Positions 36,151-43,575 of a stretch of 64,000 nucleotides of DNA are shown one piece after another. The notes under the pieces are model-generated. The model was not told the origin of the DNA, did no database searches, and was given only the letters and a program-made list of their open reading frames with translations. The stretch comes from an uncultured Flavobacteriaceae bacterium (lineage in GTDB: Bacteria > Bacteroidota > Bacteroidia > Flavobacteriales > Flavobacteriaceae), in assembly GCA_938084555.1 (NCBI GenBank), contig CALKFR010000008.1, positions 1 to 64,000 of the forward strand, written 5' to 3'. Position 1 is the first letter of the stretch, and the number at the start of each line of letters is the position of its first letter. The translations under genes and the position numbers were made by a program.

Positions 36151-37962
36151 ATGAGTATAAGTAAGAAAATCAAACTTTTTTTAGCTTTATGTATTTACAT
36201 ACAAACTTTTTCTCAAGAAAAAGATCAACAACTAGATTCTATTGTAATTAATTCTTCGAGAATTAGTTTGCCATTTAAGAAAAATTCTCGGACCATAAAT
36301 ATTATAACATCTAAAGACATAAAAAATAGTGCAGCAACTAATGTTGCAGACTTATTACAACAAGTTACTGGAGTAGATATTAGAAGAAGAGGAACCGGAG
36401 GAGGACAATCTGACTTATACATAAGAGGAGGTGGATTTGATCAAACGTTACTGTTGATTGATGGGATTAAAATGGACGATGCACAAACTGGACACCATAC
36501 AATGAATGCTGTATTACCGATTGAAGTAATTGAAAGAATTGAAATTATTAAAGGACCTGCAGCAAGAATTTTTGGACAAAATGCATTTACGGGTGCTATT
36601 AATATTGTAACTAAAAAGAGATTAAAAAATAAAGTTTCTATAAATCTAGAAGCAGGATCTTTTGGACAGTTAAATGGTTCTGCAACCTTAGGGAAAGAGA
36701 CTCAAAATTCATCGATTATCGCTCATATTGGTGCACTTACATCAAACGGATATCGCAATAATTCTGATTATAACAATCAAAATTATTTTTTAAAGGGAAT
36801 TTTTAATAAAAAGAACCAACCCATTGAAGTTATTGCTACTTTTTTTGATAAGAAGTTTGGAGCAGAGAACTTTTACACAACCAATGTAACTTTTAACGAG
36901 TATGAAGAAACCCAGAATAGCTTACTAGGAGTTTCAACTACTTTTAAATCTGATAAATTTAAAGTAATCCCAAGGATCTATTGGAGAAGAGGACAAGACA
37001 TGTTCCTTTTAAGAAGAGATGATTCAGGATTTTATAGAAACTTCCATATTACAAATAAAATAGGGGTTGAAACAAATGCTTCTTATTCATCAGATCTAGG
37101 AATTACTGGTTTTGGAGTAGATTTTTCAAGATTTTCTATACAAAGTAATAATTTAGGAGAAAGAGCCAGAACCATGTTAAACGTATTCTTAGAGCACCGT
37201 TTTAAATTAGGGGCTTTTGATATTACTCCAGGTGTAGCTGCCACGTATTTTTCAGACTTTAAATTTAATGCTTTTCCAGGGATAGATATTGGAGTTCAGG
37301 TTACAAACAAAGTAAGAGTATACGGAAATGTTGGGTACACTTTTAGGGCACCAACTTTTACTGATTTATATTATAGTGATCCTGCAACTTCAGGTAATCC
37401 AAATTTAGAACCAGAAAAAGCATTTGCTCAAGAAATAGGTGTAAAGTACAGAGTTGACAATTTTTCAGGATCTCTAGCTATTTTTAACAGAGATTCAGAA
37501 GATTTAATCGATTATATACGACCAAATACTGACGCTAGTATTTTTACAGCAGCTAATATTACCGAAGTAAGTACTCAAGGAATTGAGTTTGAAAGTGCCT
37601 ATAACTTTAAAATGAATAACTACAATCAAATCATAACTTTTGGGTACACTTATTTAGATGATGATATTTTAGATCAAAATAATGACCTGTCTCGTTATTC
37701 TTTAAACACCTTAAAACATCAATTTGTTTCTCGTTTTACATCTCAATTGTTTAATAATATACGTCAAAATATTATTTATAAACACGCAGAAAGAACAGTA
37801 GGATCAAGTTATAATGTATGGGACGCTTCTTTAATTGTAGATGTTAATAAATTTACATTTACTTTAACTGCTAATAATATTTTTAACGCTGAGTACATTG
37901 AATCTGGATTCGTACCAATGCCTCCAAGTAATGTTTTATTAGGCTTACGCTATACATTTTAA
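36151..37962 (+). CDS. TonB-dependent outer-membrane receptor (BtuB/siderophore-size)
   Basis: A 603-residue receptor with signal peptide (ALCIYIQTFSQ), a TonB-box region (LDSIVINSSRISLP), a plug domain (about 40-165: SAATNVADLLQQVTGVDIRR, QTLLLIDGIKMDDAQTG, IERIEIIKGPAARIFGQNAF) and a 22-strand-type barrel ending in NVLLGLRYTF. It has no carboxypeptidase-like N-terminal domain, so it belongs to the BtuB/FepA-like class rather than SusC. No SusD or ligand-processing gene is adjacent, so the ligand (cobalamin, siderophore or other) is unknown. A good hairpin terminator follows. Confidence 0.92.
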   Translation: MSISKKIKLFLALCIYIQTFSQEKDQQLDSIVINSSRISLPFKKNSRTINIITSKDIKNSAATNVADLLQQVTGVDIRRRGTGGGQSDLYIRGGGFDQTLLLIDGIKMDDAQTGHHTMNAVLPIEVIERIEIIKGPAARIFGQNAFTGAINIVTKKRLKNKVSINLEAGSFGQLNGSATLGKETQNSSIIAHIGALTSNGYRNNSDYNNQNYFLKGIFNKKNQPIEVIATFFDKKFGAENFYTTNVTFNEYEETQNSLLGVSTTFKSDKFKVIPRIYWRRGQDMFLLRRDDSGFYRNFHITNKIGVETNASYSSDLGITGFGVDFSRFSIQSNNLGERARTMLNVFLEHRFKLGAFDITPGVAATYFSDFKFNAFPGIDIGVQVTNKVRVYGNVGYTFRAPTFTDLYYSDPATSGNPNLEPEKAFAQEIGVKYRVDNFSGSLAIFNRDSEDLIDYIRPNTDASIFTAANITEVSTQGIEFESAYNFKMNNYNQIITFGYTYLDDDILDQNNDLSRYSLNTLKHQFVSRFTSQLFNNIRQNIIYKHAERTVGSSYNVWDASLIVDVNKFTFTLTANNIFNAEYIESGFVPMPPSNVLLGLRYTF

Positions 37963-38005
37963 AAAAGGTCTCTAGCCTCTCAATTTTCATAGGGAGAAAA
38001 AGAAG

Positions 38006-38040
38006 AATTTAAAAACCAGCTAAAAGCTGGTTTTTAAATT
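38006..38040. terminator. bidirectional hairpin terminator between TonB receptor and rseP
   Basis: A perfect 15-bp stem (38006-38020 with 38026-38040) closes a TAAAA loop. Outer A/T tracts occur on both strands, so it can end both the receptor transcript and the convergent rseP transcript. Confidence 0.88.
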
Positions 38041-38047
38041 TAAGTTT

Positions 38048-39394
38048 TTATTGAAAAAGTCTAAAAACATCATTCCCGTTTGCAAATAGTAATAAGGTAA
38101 TTAATAAAATAAAACCAGTTACTTGAGCATATTCTAAAAATTTATCACTTGGTTTTTTACCTGAGATCATTTCCCATAAGGTAAAGACTACATGGCCTCC
38201 ATCTAATGCTGGAATGGGCAGTAAATTCATAAAACCTAACATGATGGAGAGGAAAGCAGTAATATTCCAAAAACTTTCAGCACTCCATGTAGATGGGAAA
38301 ATACTTCCAATTGAAATAAAACCACCCAACCCTTTGTAGGCTCCTGTGCTTGGATTAAAGATTTTTTTAAGCTGTTTTACGTAATTGGTTAGTGTCTCAT
38401 AAGACTTGTTAATTCCTGCCGGGATTGCTGCTGCAAGAGAGTAGTTGATATCAGCTAAATCATAGTATCCTAACTTTTCTAAGTCAGTAAAACTCATACC
38501 ATAAATTACTACACCTAACTTTCCATTATCATTAACCAATACGTTAAATGTTTTATCTTCTTCACCTCTCTTAACTGTTAACGAAATCTCTTTACCTCTG
38601 TTTTCATTAAGTAAAACCTCAACTTCATCTTGATATTTTAATGACTGTCCGTTAATTGCTGTCACAATATCTTTATCTTTTAATTCTGAGTTTGAATTTT
38701 GAGAGTTTTCTTGAAATTTAGCAAACATGAAAGGGCTTCTTGGCCTAACAATCATTCCAGCATTTTTACCTCTAGTTATTAATTTATCAATAAAATCTAC
38801 AGGTAATTCCTTTTTAATAGGAAGACCATTTCTTTCTATGGTATAATTATTACCATTAATAAACTCAATGGTGATATCTGAGAATTTTTTTATTTCTTCA
38901 CCATCAACACTTAAAATTTTGTCTCCATTTTGAAGCCCTAAACGAACTGCGAGTGAGTCTTGAACCCATACACCATCGGTCACATTTTCATTTGGAAGGT
39001 ATTTTTCACCGTAAGAGTACATTAACATGATATATATAAAAATACCTAATATAAAATTTACAAAAACCCCACCCAACATGATAATTAATCGTTGCCATGC
39101 TGGTTTAGATCTAAACTCCCAAGGCTTTGGTTCTTCTTTAAGTTGTTCAGTATCCATACTTTCATCAATCATTCCAGATATTTTCACATAACCACCTAAA
39201 GGAATCCATCCAATTCCATAAACAGTTTCACCAATCTTCTTTTTGAAGATTGAAAATTTATAATCAAAAAATAAATAAAATTTTTCAACTCTTGTTTTGA
39301 ATAATTTAGCGGGGATAAAATGCCCTAATTCATGCAACACGATTAACAACGATAAGCTTAGGATAAATTGTGAAGCTTTTATTAATATTTCCAT
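38048..39394 (-). CDS. rseP: RIP metalloprotease RseP (site-2 protease)
   Basis: A 448-residue inner-membrane zinc protease. The first transmembrane helix holds VLHELGHFIPAK (HExxH), and LLPIPALDGGHVVF near the C-terminus holds the second metal-ligand motif. Two PDZ-like regions lie between (LGLQNGDKILSVDGEEI and LKDKDIVTAINGQSLKYQDE). Family members cut anti-sigma factors within the membrane in envelope stress signalling and clear signal-peptide remnants. Length and motif order are normal. No anti-sigma gene is adjacent. Confidence 0.95.
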   Translation of the reverse strand: MEILIKASQFILSLSLLIVLHELGHFIPAKLFKTRVEKFYLFFDYKFSIFKKKIGETVYGIGWIPLGGYVKISGMIDESMDTEQLKEEPKPWEFRSKPAWQRLIIMLGGVFVNFILGIFIYIMLMYSYGEKYLPNENVTDGVWVQDSLAVRLGLQNGDKILSVDGEEIKKFSDITIEFINGNNYTIERNGLPIKKELPVDFIDKLITRGKNAGMIVRPRSPFMFAKFQENSQNSNSELKDKDIVTAINGQSLKYQDEVEVLLNENRGKEISLTVKRGEEDKTFNVLVNDNGKLGVVIYGMSFTDLEKLGYYDLADINYSLAAAIPAGINKSYETLTNYVKQLKKIFNPSTGAYKGLGGFISIGSIFPSTWSAESFWNITAFLSIMLGFMNLLPIPALDGGHVVFTLWEMISGKKPSDKFLEYAQVTGFILLITLLLFANGNDVFRLFQ

Positions 39395-39423
39395 CTAGTT
39401 TAGGTCTTCAGTTTTTAAAGGCA

Positions 39424-39431
39424 CAAATGTA
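39424..39431 (-). promoter_or_regulatory. -7 box of rseP
   Basis: Minus-strand TACATTTG matches TAnnTTTG, 29 nt upstream of the rseP ATG. No clear -33 element. Confidence 0.5.
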
Positions 39432-39515
39432 CGCTTTTCATTAGATGTGTAAAAAATTGTTTTAAGATGCTTTTTTAATTTAACAAACATTTATAAGGTA
39501 TTAGACACTAAATTG

Positions 39516-39547
39516 TTGTGGGATGTATTTGTTATGTATTATTTTTG
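39516..39547 (+). promoter_or_regulatory. promoter of SCO-family gene
   Basis: TTG at 39516-39518 and TATTTTTG at 39540-39547 are separated by 21 nt, matching the flavobacterial TTG-N(17-23)-TAnnTTTG promoter. The ATG follows 16 nt later at 39564. Confidence 0.65.
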
Positions 39548-39563
39548 TAAAATATTTTAAGTT

Positions 39564-40238
39564 ATGGATTTAGACTTCTTTAAAAAATCAATCCCTACAC
39601 TTCGGTTTTTAGTTGTATTTTCTATAGTTGGTATCACTGTATTTTATCAATTAATGTCTCAAGAAGAACGACTTAAAATTTATAACCCCATAGACATAAA
39701 CCCCAGATTAGTTGATATTTCAAAAAAGAATTTGAAAAAAAATCATAAAATCTCAGATTTTGAATTAATTAATCAAAATGGAGAAAAAATCACCAATAAA
39801 ACGTATGAAAATAAAATTTATATCGCAGATTTTTTCTTTACACGTTGTCAATCAATATGTATAGCTATGGCTTACAATATGAGTGAATTACAAGACTATT
39901 ACAAGGAAGATGATGATATTATGTTTTTATCACATTCTGTAACACCAAGTATTGATAGTATTTCTGTTTTAAAAGAATACGCAATACAAAAAGGAGTTAT
40001 TGATGGGAAATGGAATATAACAACTGGATCAAAAAAGCATATCTATGATCTTGCGCGTAAAAATTATTTCGCAGTTTTAGATGAGGGTAGTGGTGATGAT
40101 AGTGACTTTATTCATACAGAACAATTTGTTTTAATAGACAAAGAAAGACGAATTAGAGGATTTTATGACGGCACTGAAAAAGAAGACATAAATAAAATTA
40201 AAAAAGACATCTTAATTTTAAAAAAAGAATACAATTAA
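39564..40238 (+). CDS. SCO1/SenC family copper chaperone-like protein
   Basis: A 224-residue thioredoxin-fold protein anchored by one N-terminal hydrophobic segment (about 12-28). The copper-binding CxxxC is in FFTRCQSICIAMAYN and the distal His in DFIHTEQFVLIDKERR, the full SCO ligand set. SCO proteins deliver copper to cytochrome c oxidase subunit II or act as thiol reductases. No oxidase genes are adjacent; the following feo operon has its own promoter. The family assignment is secure, the exact target is not. Confidence 0.93.
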   Translation: MDLDFFKKSIPTLRFLVVFSIVGITVFYQLMSQEERLKIYNPIDINPRLVDISKKNLKKNHKISDFELINQNGEKITNKTYENKIYIADFFFTRCQSICIAMAYNMSELQDYYKEDDDIMFLSHSVTPSIDSISVLKEYAIQKGVIDGKWNITTGSKKHIYDLARKNYFAVLDEGSGDDSDFIHTEQFVLIDKERRIRGFYDGTEKEDINKIKKDILILKKEYN

Positions 40239-40244
40239 AATAAC

Positions 40245-40276
40245 TTGTTTAGAATTATTCTAATTTAGTATCTTTG
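40245..40276 (+). promoter_or_regulatory. promoter of feo operon
   Basis: TTG at 40245-40247 and TATCTTTG at 40269-40276 with a 21-nt spacer, the best match in the window to TTG-N(17-23)-TAnnTTTG. It predicts a leader of about 40 nt that contains a GC-rich hairpin before feoA. Confidence 0.65.
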
Positions 40277-40294
40277 TTTACTAATTAAATTCCC

Positions 40295-40312
40295 TTCCCG
40301 CAAAAGCGGGAA
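40295..40312 (+). repeat. GC-rich hairpin TTCCCGC-AAAA-GCGGGAA in feo leader
   Basis: A perfect 7-bp, mostly G:C stem with an AAAA loop, 10 nt upstream of the feoA ATG. In such AT-rich DNA it stands out. It resembles small dispersed palindromes built on CCCGC/GCGGG found in many bacteria, and could also shape the feo mRNA leader. No T tract follows directly, so it is not a classical terminator. Confidence 0.6.
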
Positions 40313-40322
40313 TCTATTTTTA

Positions 40323-40550
40323 ATGACTACAATAGCATCTTTACATATCGGTGAATTAGCTTACATCTCTGAAGAATCTTTAAATGAGATACCACTTAAG
40401 TTATTAGAGATGGGTTGTCTTCCAGGTGCTGAAGTAAAGCTTATTCAACTTGCACCACTAAATGATCCTTTATATATCTGCGTCAATGGTAGTCACTTGG
40501 CCATTAGAAAAGAGACTGCATCTAAGATTCAAATTATTAAAGCCCAGTAA
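40323..40550 (+). CDS. feoA: ferrous iron transport protein A
   Basis: A 75-residue SH3-like FeoA domain protein (IGELAYISEESLNEIPLKLLEMGCLPGAEVKL, then DPLYICVNGSHLAIRKETASKI). FeoA is a small cytoplasmic partner that modulates the FeoB transporter. Its stop codon overlaps the feoB start by one base (TAATG), so translation is coupled. In many Bacteroidota FeoA and FeoB are fused; here they are separate. Confidence 0.93.
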   Translation: MTTIASLHIGELAYISEESLNEIPLKLLEMGCLPGAEVKLIQLAPLNDPLYICVNGSHLAIRKETASKIQIIKAQ

Positions 40551-42670
40551 TGAGTTACAAAAAAACTATTAATGTTGCTTTAATAGGAAACCCTAATACA
40601 GGTAAAACATCATTATTTAATGAGTTAACAGGTTTAAATCAGAAAGTTGGGAATTACCCTGGAGTTACTGTAGATAAGAAAGAAGGCAAAAGTAAGCTTC
40701 AAAGCAATTTAAAAGCAATTATTACTGATTTACCAGGAACATATAGTATTAATCCAACCTCTTTAGATGAAACAATTGTTTTAAAAACACTTTTAAATTC
40801 TAAAACCGATAAAACTCCAGATGTTATTGTTGTTGTTGCGGATGTTGAAAATTTAAAAAGAAACCTACTACTCTTCTCTCAAATAAAAGATTTGGAAATA
40901 CCTACAGTTTTGGCCATTAACATGGTAGATCAAATGAAACGAAAAGGAATTTCAATAGATGTAAATTTATTGAAAAAAGAATTGAGTAATGAAGTTGTTT
41001 TATTAAGTGTTAGAAAAAACCCTAAGATAGGAGTTGAAGAGGTTAAAAAAGCAATAGTAAAATCTTACAATTCAGCAAAAGCATCTCCATTGTGTAATGT
41101 TAATAATAGAATAGATCCAGCTTATTTTGATAGATTAAAAGAAATTAATCCAAAATATTCTATTTATGAACTATGGTTAATGATTACCCAAAATAGTTTT
41201 CCTGATAAGATTTCAGAAGATGAAAAAAAAGCGCTTTTAACCTTCAAAAATGACTCAAAAAATTTAAAGAAATATCAACACAAAGAAACTATTTACAGGT
41301 ATCAGAAAATTAATGAAATATTAAAAAAAACATATCTAACAGATCGTTCTAAAGCAACAGATTTGAGAGCTAAGCTAGATAAAATTTTTACTCACAAAAT
41401 TTTTGGATATATCCTTTTTTTTACTCTGTTGCTATTGATTTTTCAATCTATTTTTGATTGGGCTACTCTTCCAATGGATTTTATAGATACTCAATTTGCT
41501 AACTTGAGTTCTTACGTAAACAAAACCATGTCAGCAGGAGTCTTAAATAACTTAATTTCAGAAGGTATAATTCCGGGAGTTGGTGGGATTATTATTTTTA
41601 TTCCACAAATTGCTATTTTGTTTCTATTTGTTTCATTACTGGAAGAAACAGGTTACATGAGTAGGGTTGTTTTTTTAATGGATAAAATTATGAGACGTTT
41701 TGGAATGAGTGGTAAAAGTGTGATTCCATTAATTTCAGGAACTGCTTGTGCTATTCCCGCCGTTATGGCTACTCGTAATATTTCAGGGTGGAAAGAACGC
41801 CTTATTACTATATTAGTAACTCCGTTTACTACCTGTTCTGCTCGTTTGCCAGTTTATGCGATTATTATTGCATTAATTATTCCTGATAAAAAGATTTTTG
41901 GAATTTTAAATTTACAAGGGTTAACTCTACTTAGTTTATATATTTTAGGTTTTACTACGGCTATTATTGCTGCAGTTATTCTTCATAAAACACTTAAAAT
42001 AAAAAACACTTCATTTTTTGTGGTTGAAATGCCAGACTATAAATTACCATCTCTAAAAAATGTGTTTTTTGATGTGATTGAAAAAACAAAGGCTTTTGTT
42101 TTTGGTGCAGGAAAAATAATTTTATCAATTTCTATAGTGCTTTGGTTTTTAGCTTCTAATGGCCCTCAATCTTATGCAGATGTAGAAAAAAATATCAAAG
42201 AAAAAACAATAAGTCAAAAAATTTCTGAAGTAAAACTCAATCAAATGATTGCCTCTGCTAAATTAGAAAACTCATACATTGGTATTATGGGTAAAAGTAT
42301 AGAACCTTTAATTAAACCATTGGGTTATGATTGGAAAATTGGAATAGCTTTGATTAGCTCTTTTGCAGCAAGAGAAGTTTTTGTTGGAACTTTAGCAACC
42401 ATTTATTCCGTTGAAAGTGACGATGATGATATCACAACAATAAAGCAACGTATGGGCTCAGAAATTAATCCAGAAACTAATACTAAAAGATTTAATTTTC
42501 CAGTTGGGATGTCTTTACTAGTTTTTTATGCATTTGCAATGCAGTGTATGGCAACTCTAGCCATTGTAAAGCGAGAAACTAAAAGTTGGAAATGGCCTTT
42601 AATTCAATTCGTAGGTATGGGTGTTTTGGCATATATTTGTTCTTTTATTGTATTTCAAACTTTAAGCTAA
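40550..42670 (+). CDS. feoB: ferrous iron transporter B
   Basis: A 706-residue protein with an N-terminal G domain: GNPNTGKTSLFNELTG (G1), VGNYPGVTVDKKEG (G2 region), DLPGTYS (G3) and NMVDQMKRKG (G4). A GDI-like helical segment follows, then about 8-10 transmembrane segments including SGTACAIPAVMATRNISGWKER (Gate/core motif with conserved Cys) and PFTTCSARLPVYA. It imports Fe2+ across the inner membrane. Overlaps feoA and the downstream Cys-rich gene by TAATG junctions, forming a three-gene operon. Confidence 0.96.
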   Translation: MSYKKTINVALIGNPNTGKTSLFNELTGLNQKVGNYPGVTVDKKEGKSKLQSNLKAIITDLPGTYSINPTSLDETIVLKTLLNSKTDKTPDVIVVVADVENLKRNLLLFSQIKDLEIPTVLAINMVDQMKRKGISIDVNLLKKELSNEVVLLSVRKNPKIGVEEVKKAIVKSYNSAKASPLCNVNNRIDPAYFDRLKEINPKYSIYELWLMITQNSFPDKISEDEKKALLTFKNDSKNLKKYQHKETIYRYQKINEILKKTYLTDRSKATDLRAKLDKIFTHKIFGYILFFTLLLLIFQSIFDWATLPMDFIDTQFANLSSYVNKTMSAGVLNNLISEGIIPGVGGIIIFIPQIAILFLFVSLLEETGYMSRVVFLMDKIMRRFGMSGKSVIPLISGTACAIPAVMATRNISGWKERLITILVTPFTTCSARLPVYAIIIALIIPDKKIFGILNLQGLTLLSLYILGFTTAIIAAVILHKTLKIKNTSFFVVEMPDYKLPSLKNVFFDVIEKTKAFVFGAGKIILSISIVLWFLASNGPQSYADVEKNIKEKTISQKISEVKLNQMIASAKLENSYIGIMGKSIEPLIKPLGYDWKIGIALISSFAAREVFVGTLATIYSVESDDDDITTIKQRMGSEINPETNTKRFNFPVGMSLLVFYAFAMQCMATLAIVKRETKSWKWPLIQFVGMGVLAYICSFIVFQTLS

Positions 42671-42780
42671 TGCAAGAAATTATTGTATATATCGCTGTTT
42701 TTTTATCAGTTTTTTTCTTAGTAAAAAGTTTCTTGTTCAAGAAGCCGGCATCTGGATGTAATAAAGATTGCGATTGTTGA
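42670..42780 (+). CDS. FeoB-associated Cys-rich membrane protein
   Basis: A 36-residue protein starting at the ATG that overlaps the feoB stop (TAATG at 42668-42672). One hydrophobic helix (IIVYIAVFLSVFFLVKSFLF) is followed by the tail KKPASGCNKDCDC with three cysteines. This matches the small FeoB-associated Cys-rich family found downstream of feoB in Bacteroidota and Firmicutes. A role in Fe2+ handling or FeoB complex formation is inferred from position. A longer frame from 42586 exists but lies inside feoB. Confidence 0.85.
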   Translation: MQEIIVYIAVFLSVFFLVKSFLFKKPASGCNKDCDC

Positions 42781-42862
42781 TTTTTTCATATTATTTAGTT
42801 TTATTTAGAATCTACTTTTACAGCCAAAATAAAATAAAATTTTAACCTTAAATATTTTAATC

Positions 42863-43393
42863 ATGAACAAAAAACTTTTAGTAATAACGATACTTTTTTT
42901 TAGTGGAATTTTTTTAAACCAAGCGATAGCGCAAAATTTTAAAGGATTAGATAAAAGCCCTATGGATATGGCATCCTATCCAGATAATTATAGGATTTCA
43001 GAAAAAGTGATAAAAATCATCTATAGTAGACCTCAGCTAAAGGGAAGATCTTTGGAAAATTTAGCTAAGTTTGGAAAAAAATGGAGAACAGGAGCTAATG
43101 AGGCAACAGAAATTACATTTTATAAAGACGTTAATTTTGGGGGTACTGCAGTAAAGTCTGGTACTTATACTATGTATACAATTCCTGGAGAAGCCTCATG
43201 GACTGTAGTCTTAAGTAGTCAATTAAACGTATGGGGAGTTTATTTTCACAAAGATGAAAATGATGTGGCTAGGGTTAGTGTGCCAGTTAAAAAGTCTGAA
43301 GAAACTCTTGATCTATTTTCAATTGTAATAGACAATGAGATGACGATTCATATGGGTTGGGGAGATGTTATATTAAGTATTCCAGTAGAATAA
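42863..43393 (+). CDS. DUF2911 family secreted protein
   Basis: A 176-residue exported protein (signal MNKKLLVITILFFSGIFLNQAIAQ). The mature part carries the DUF2911 pattern: VIKIIYSRPQLKGRSL, WRTGANEATEITFYKDV, VKSGTYTMYTIPG and WTVVLSSQLNVWG. The family is common in Bacteroidota and of unknown function. A TACTTTTA box at 42813-42820 is a possible promoter, so it is likely its own transcription unit after feo. Confidence 0.85.
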   Translation: MNKKLLVITILFFSGIFLNQAIAQNFKGLDKSPMDMASYPDNYRISEKVIKIIYSRPQLKGRSLENLAKFGKKWRTGANEATEITFYKDVNFGGTAVKSGTYTMYTIPGEASWTVVLSSQLNVWGVYFHKDENDVARVSVPVKKSEETLDLFSIVIDNEMTIHMGWGDVILSIPVE

Positions 43394-43544
43394 AAGCCTT
43401 TATCTTTTCATTGTATTATTTCAGTAGTTTGAAACACCAAAGAGTTTTTGTCAAAGAATTTATAAAAAGAGTATCGAATTACTTCCAGATGTTTCAGTAA
43501 TCCCATTATTATTAGATAGGCTTTATACTTTGCAAGAATAAGTG

Positions 43545-43552
43545 TAAATTTG
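43545..43552 (+). promoter_or_regulatory. possible -7 box of leuS
   Basis: TAAATTTG matches TAnnTTTG and lies 23 nt before the leuS ATG. The nearest upstream TTTG (43529-43532) is too close to be a normal -33 element. Confidence 0.4.
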
Positions 43553-43575
43553 ACCACTTTTAAGAAGAAAATTTC

